Shown piece after piece: positions 62,065-64,000 of a DNA stretch of 64,000 nt. The DNA comes from J054 sp965221985 (GTDB lineage Bacteria > Pseudomonadota > Gammaproteobacteria > Steroidobacterales > GCA-2729495). The number at the start of each line of letters is the position of its first letter. Within the stretch, counting starts at the first letter, position 1. The position numbers and the translations under genes were made by a program. The notes under the pieces are model-generated. The model was not told the origin of the DNA. It saw only the letters and a list, made by a program, of their open reading frames with translations, and searched no databases. The stretch spans positions 2,046,001 through 2,110,000 of the forward strand of contig OZ244928.1 in NCBI GenBank assembly GCA_965221985.1. The letters run 5' to 3'.

Positions 62065-63691
62065 GGAAGTCCGCGTACCCGATCTAGGTGACTTTGATAG
62101 CGTTGAAATCGTTGAAGTGCAGGCGGAGGTGGGCGCCAGCCTCGCCGCGGAAGATCCTTTACTGACGCTGGAAACCGACAAGGCCGCAATGGAAGTACCG
62201 GCGCCGGTAGCCGGTAAAGTCGTGGAAGTTTTGGTGGAAGTCGGTGGTCGGGTTTCCCAGGGCGATTTGATTGCTGTGCTCGAAGTCGCGGCCGCCGAAG
62301 ACTATGAACCCACCGTATCCCTGGCCAATGCGAGTACGGCCGCAAGCTCCGCGAAAGATGCTGACGAGGATGTCAAACCGGCACCCGGTGAGGCTGTTCC
62401 GCAACCGGTCCTGGTACCTGATTTAGGCGACTTTGATTTAGCGGACATCGCCGAAGTCCAAATTAAAGTGGGCGATGTTATCGATGTGGATGATCCCCTA
62501 ATAACTCTGGAAACGGATAAGGCGGCCATGGAAGTGCCTTCACCGGTGGCCGGGACGGTGTTGTCCGTTGCAGCTAGCGCGGGGGAGAAAATTGGCGCCG
62601 GTGGCTTAATCGCAGAAGTTGCGGTTACGGCATCAGCTGCTGATGCCGCCGATACGTCCGCTCCGAGCCCAAGCCCTGCGCCGCCCGTTCAGCGGCAATC
62701 CGCTCCAAAGGCACGGCCACCGGCTACACAGTCGGCAACGCGGCAAGCTTCGCGAACATTACCGCCGATTAACGAAAGTACCTTTGGTAAAGCCCATGCC
62801 AGTCCGTCGGTGCGCAAGTTTGCGCGCGAGCTGGGCGTGGATTTAGGCCAAGTAAAAGGCAGCGGTCAAAAAGGCCGGGTGCAGGCCGAGGATGTGAAGG
62901 CATTCGTAAAAGCTATCTTGTCTGGACAGACTTCCACTGGCACCGGTGCAGGAATCCCGCCGGTACCCAGCGTTGATTTTGCCAAGTACGGCGAGATCGA
63001 CGTCCAGCCTCTGGGCCGAATTCAAAAAATATCCGGCCCCCGCCTGCACGCCAGTTGGCTCAACTACCCGCATGTGACGCAATTTGATGAAGCGGATATC
63101 ACCGAGGTCGAAGCCCGGCGCAAGAAGTTAAAAGCGTCCGCGGCGGAAAACGATGTCAAGCTGACACCCTTGGCCTTTGTCATTAAGGCGGTGGTGATCG
63201 CCTTGAAAGAATTTCCGTTATTCAATACCTCCATGGCGGAAGATCAAAAAAGTCTGGTGTGGAAGAAGTACTTCCATATTGGTTTTGCCGCCGACACGCC
63301 AAAGGGATTAGTGGTTCCGGTTATTCGCGATGCCGATCTTAAGGACGTAATGAGTATCGCTAAGGAACTAGGCGAACTCAGTGCTAAAGGTCGCGAGGGT
63401 AAGCTCACGGCCAACGAAATGCAGGGCGGAAGTTTTACGGTTTCCAGTTTAGGCGGCATTGGCGGCACGCACTTTACGCCGATTATTAATGCACCCGAAG
63501 TTGCAATTCTGGGGGCGGGTCGCTCAGATTACCGGCCAGTTTTCGAAGATGGTGAATTTGTACCACGTCTGATTTTGCCCTTGTCCCTATCCTATGATCA
63601 CCGCGTGATCGACGGCGCGACGGGCGTTCGCTTTACCACTTTTCTGCGCGGTGTCCTGGCCGATGCGGACCGCGTGCTACTTGGTAGTTAG
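62057..63691 (+). CDS. aceF: Pyruvate dehydrogenase E2, dihydrolipoyl acetyltransferase
   Basis: The protein has 544 aa from the ATG at 62057. Two lipoyl domains (about residues 4-75 and 115-190) each carry the lipoylated lysine in ETDKAAM. An Ala/Pro-rich linker precedes the E1/E3-binding domain (ASPSVRKFARELGVDLGQVKGSG, about 250-285), and the catalytic domain ends with YDHRVIDGA, holding the active histidine. It forms the core of the complex. It lies 258 bases after aceE, more than usual. Confidence 0.97.
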   Translation: MREEVRVPDLGDFDSVEIVEVQAEVGASLAAEDPLLTLETDKAAMEVPAPVAGKVVEVLVEVGGRVSQGDLIAVLEVAAAEDYEPTVSLANASTAASSAKDADEDVKPAPGEAVPQPVLVPDLGDFDLADIAEVQIKVGDVIDVDDPLITLETDKAAMEVPSPVAGTVLSVAASAGEKIGAGGLIAEVAVTASAADAADTSAPSPSPAPPVQRQSAPKARPPATQSATRQASRTLPPINESTFGKAHASPSVRKFARELGVDLGQVKGSGQKGRVQAEDVKAFVKAILSGQTSTGTGAGIPPVPSVDFAKYGEIDVQPLGRIQKISGPRLHASWLNYPHVTQFDEADITEVEARRKKLKASAAENDVKLTPLAFVIKAVVIALKEFPLFNTSMAEDQKSLVWKKYFHIGFAADTPKGLVVPVIRDADLKDVMSIAKELGELSAKGREGKLTANEMQGGSFTVSSLGGIGGTHFTPIINAPEVAILGAGRSDYRPVFEDGEFVPRLILPLSLSYDHRVIDGATGVRFTTFLRGVLADADRVLLGS

Positions 63692-63701
63692 GTAAGAGAC
63701 T

Positions 63702-64000
63702 ATGGGTAGCGTACCGATTAAGGTTCCCGATCTTGGCGAATTCGCCGATGTAGAGATTATTGAAGTCCATGTTGAGGTTGGTCAGCAGGTTGCGGAGGAA
63801 GACCCGCTGATTACCCTGGAGAGCGACAAGGCCGCCATGGAAGTGCCGGCACCGCAGGCTGGCACCATAGAGGAATTGCTGGTGAAACTCGGCGATCGGG
63901 TTTCCACCGATTCGGTCATTGCGACGCTCGACGCGCAGGATGCGCCAGCCGCGGCCGCGCCGCATATACCAAGCGATGCTGTTGAGACGGGCGCGGCTCC
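63702..64000 (+). CDS. lpdA: Dihydrolipoyl dehydrogenase with N-terminal lipoyl domain, truncated
   Basis: The gene starts at 63702 (GGTAAGAG before the ATG) and runs off the right edge after about 99 codons. The visible part is a lipoyl domain (VPDLGEFADVEIIEVHVEVG, with ESDKAAM as the lipoyl site) followed by an Ala/Pro-rich linker. In this position, 10 bases after aceF, an E3 component with a fused lipoyl domain is expected. The FAD domain itself is not in the window, so this is inferred from operon order. Confidence 0.85.
   Translation, partial: MGSVPIKVPDLGEFADVEIIEVHVEVGQQVAEEDPLITLESDKAAMEVPAPQAGTIEELLVKLGDRVSTDSVIATLDAQDAPAAAAPHIPSDAVETGAA

Noticed and set aside
1..64000. CRISPR array, prophage or complete insertion sequence
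   Set aside because: No regularly spaced repeats, integrase, transposase or structural phage gene was seen.

Overview
The window is chromosomal DNA of a free-living gammaproteobacterium, probably an uncultivated or little-studied marine or environmental lineage. The evidence is the housekeeping gene content and order (tRNA-Pro, ispB, rplU-rpmA-obgE, rpsT, murJ, ileS-lspA; aceE-aceF-lpdA with lipoyl domains on both E2 and E3), a Pseudomonas/Xanthomonas-type minor pilin cluster, UbiX, RNase T and homodimeric AceE. Base composition looks moderately GC-rich. I see no phage, complete insertion sequence or CRISPR array. A more exact taxon cannot be read from the sequence by eye.

Layout. 1-4.7 kb: a truncated secreted protein, a lone FimT-like pseudopilin, a membrane-anchored protein, a neutral zinc metallopeptidase and a rhomboid protease. 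4.7-13.7 kb: core genes (tRNA-Pro, ispB, ribosomal proteins L21, L27 and S20, obgE, murJ, ileS, lspA). 13.7-21.1 kb, minus strand: a type IV pilus cluster fimT-fimU-pilV-pilW-pilX-(123-aa secreted protein)-pilY1-pilE with overlapping or near-touching genes. 21.3-25.4 kb: an Irr-like Fur regulator, tRNA-Thr, a nucleotidyltransferase/small-protein pair that may be a toxin-antitoxin module, and metY-metX (homocysteine by direct sulfhydrylation). 25.5-34.5 kb: an enoyl-CoA hydratase bracketed by long palindromic repeats, a Crp/Fnr regulator with a YgaP-like membrane protein, a DUF6502/DUF5666 pair, an outer membrane barrel, ubiX and several oxidoreductases.

34.7-47.8 kb is the most distinctive part. 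First comes a translationally coupled aconitase-family large subunit, small subunit and isocitrate-lyase-superfamily enzyme, an arrangement like dimethylmaleate hydratase plus dimethylmalate lyase. Then comes a long phosphonate island: a PhyH dioxygenase, PEP mutase fused to a nucleotidyltransferase, phosphonopyruvate decarboxylase, 2-aminoethylphosphonate (AEP) transaminase, a PntC-like cytidylyltransferase, a small membrane protein, a TagB/TagF-like transferase, a DUF3413/sulfatase-fold membrane enzyme and a second, YidC-like membrane insertase. Many of these genes overlap by 4 bases. The pathway reads as PEP to phosphonopyruvate to phosphonoacetaldehyde to AEP to CMP-AEP, followed by transfer to a surface polymer or lipid. 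A YidC paralogue in such an operon is unusual and is the best candidate here for undescribed biology.

47.9-64 kb: a GAF-PAS-PAS-GGDEF-EAL protein overlapping acetoacetyl-CoA synthetase, an Atm1-type ABC transporter, cytochrome b561, nadC, a PuuD-like membrane protein, RNase T with an M17 aminopeptidase, and the pyruvate dehydrogenase operon, which runs off the right edge inside lpdA. A REP-like palindrome (core TTTTTACTC[TC]G) occurs at 25.6, 26.5 and 47.8 kb and forms the 3' ends of two genes.
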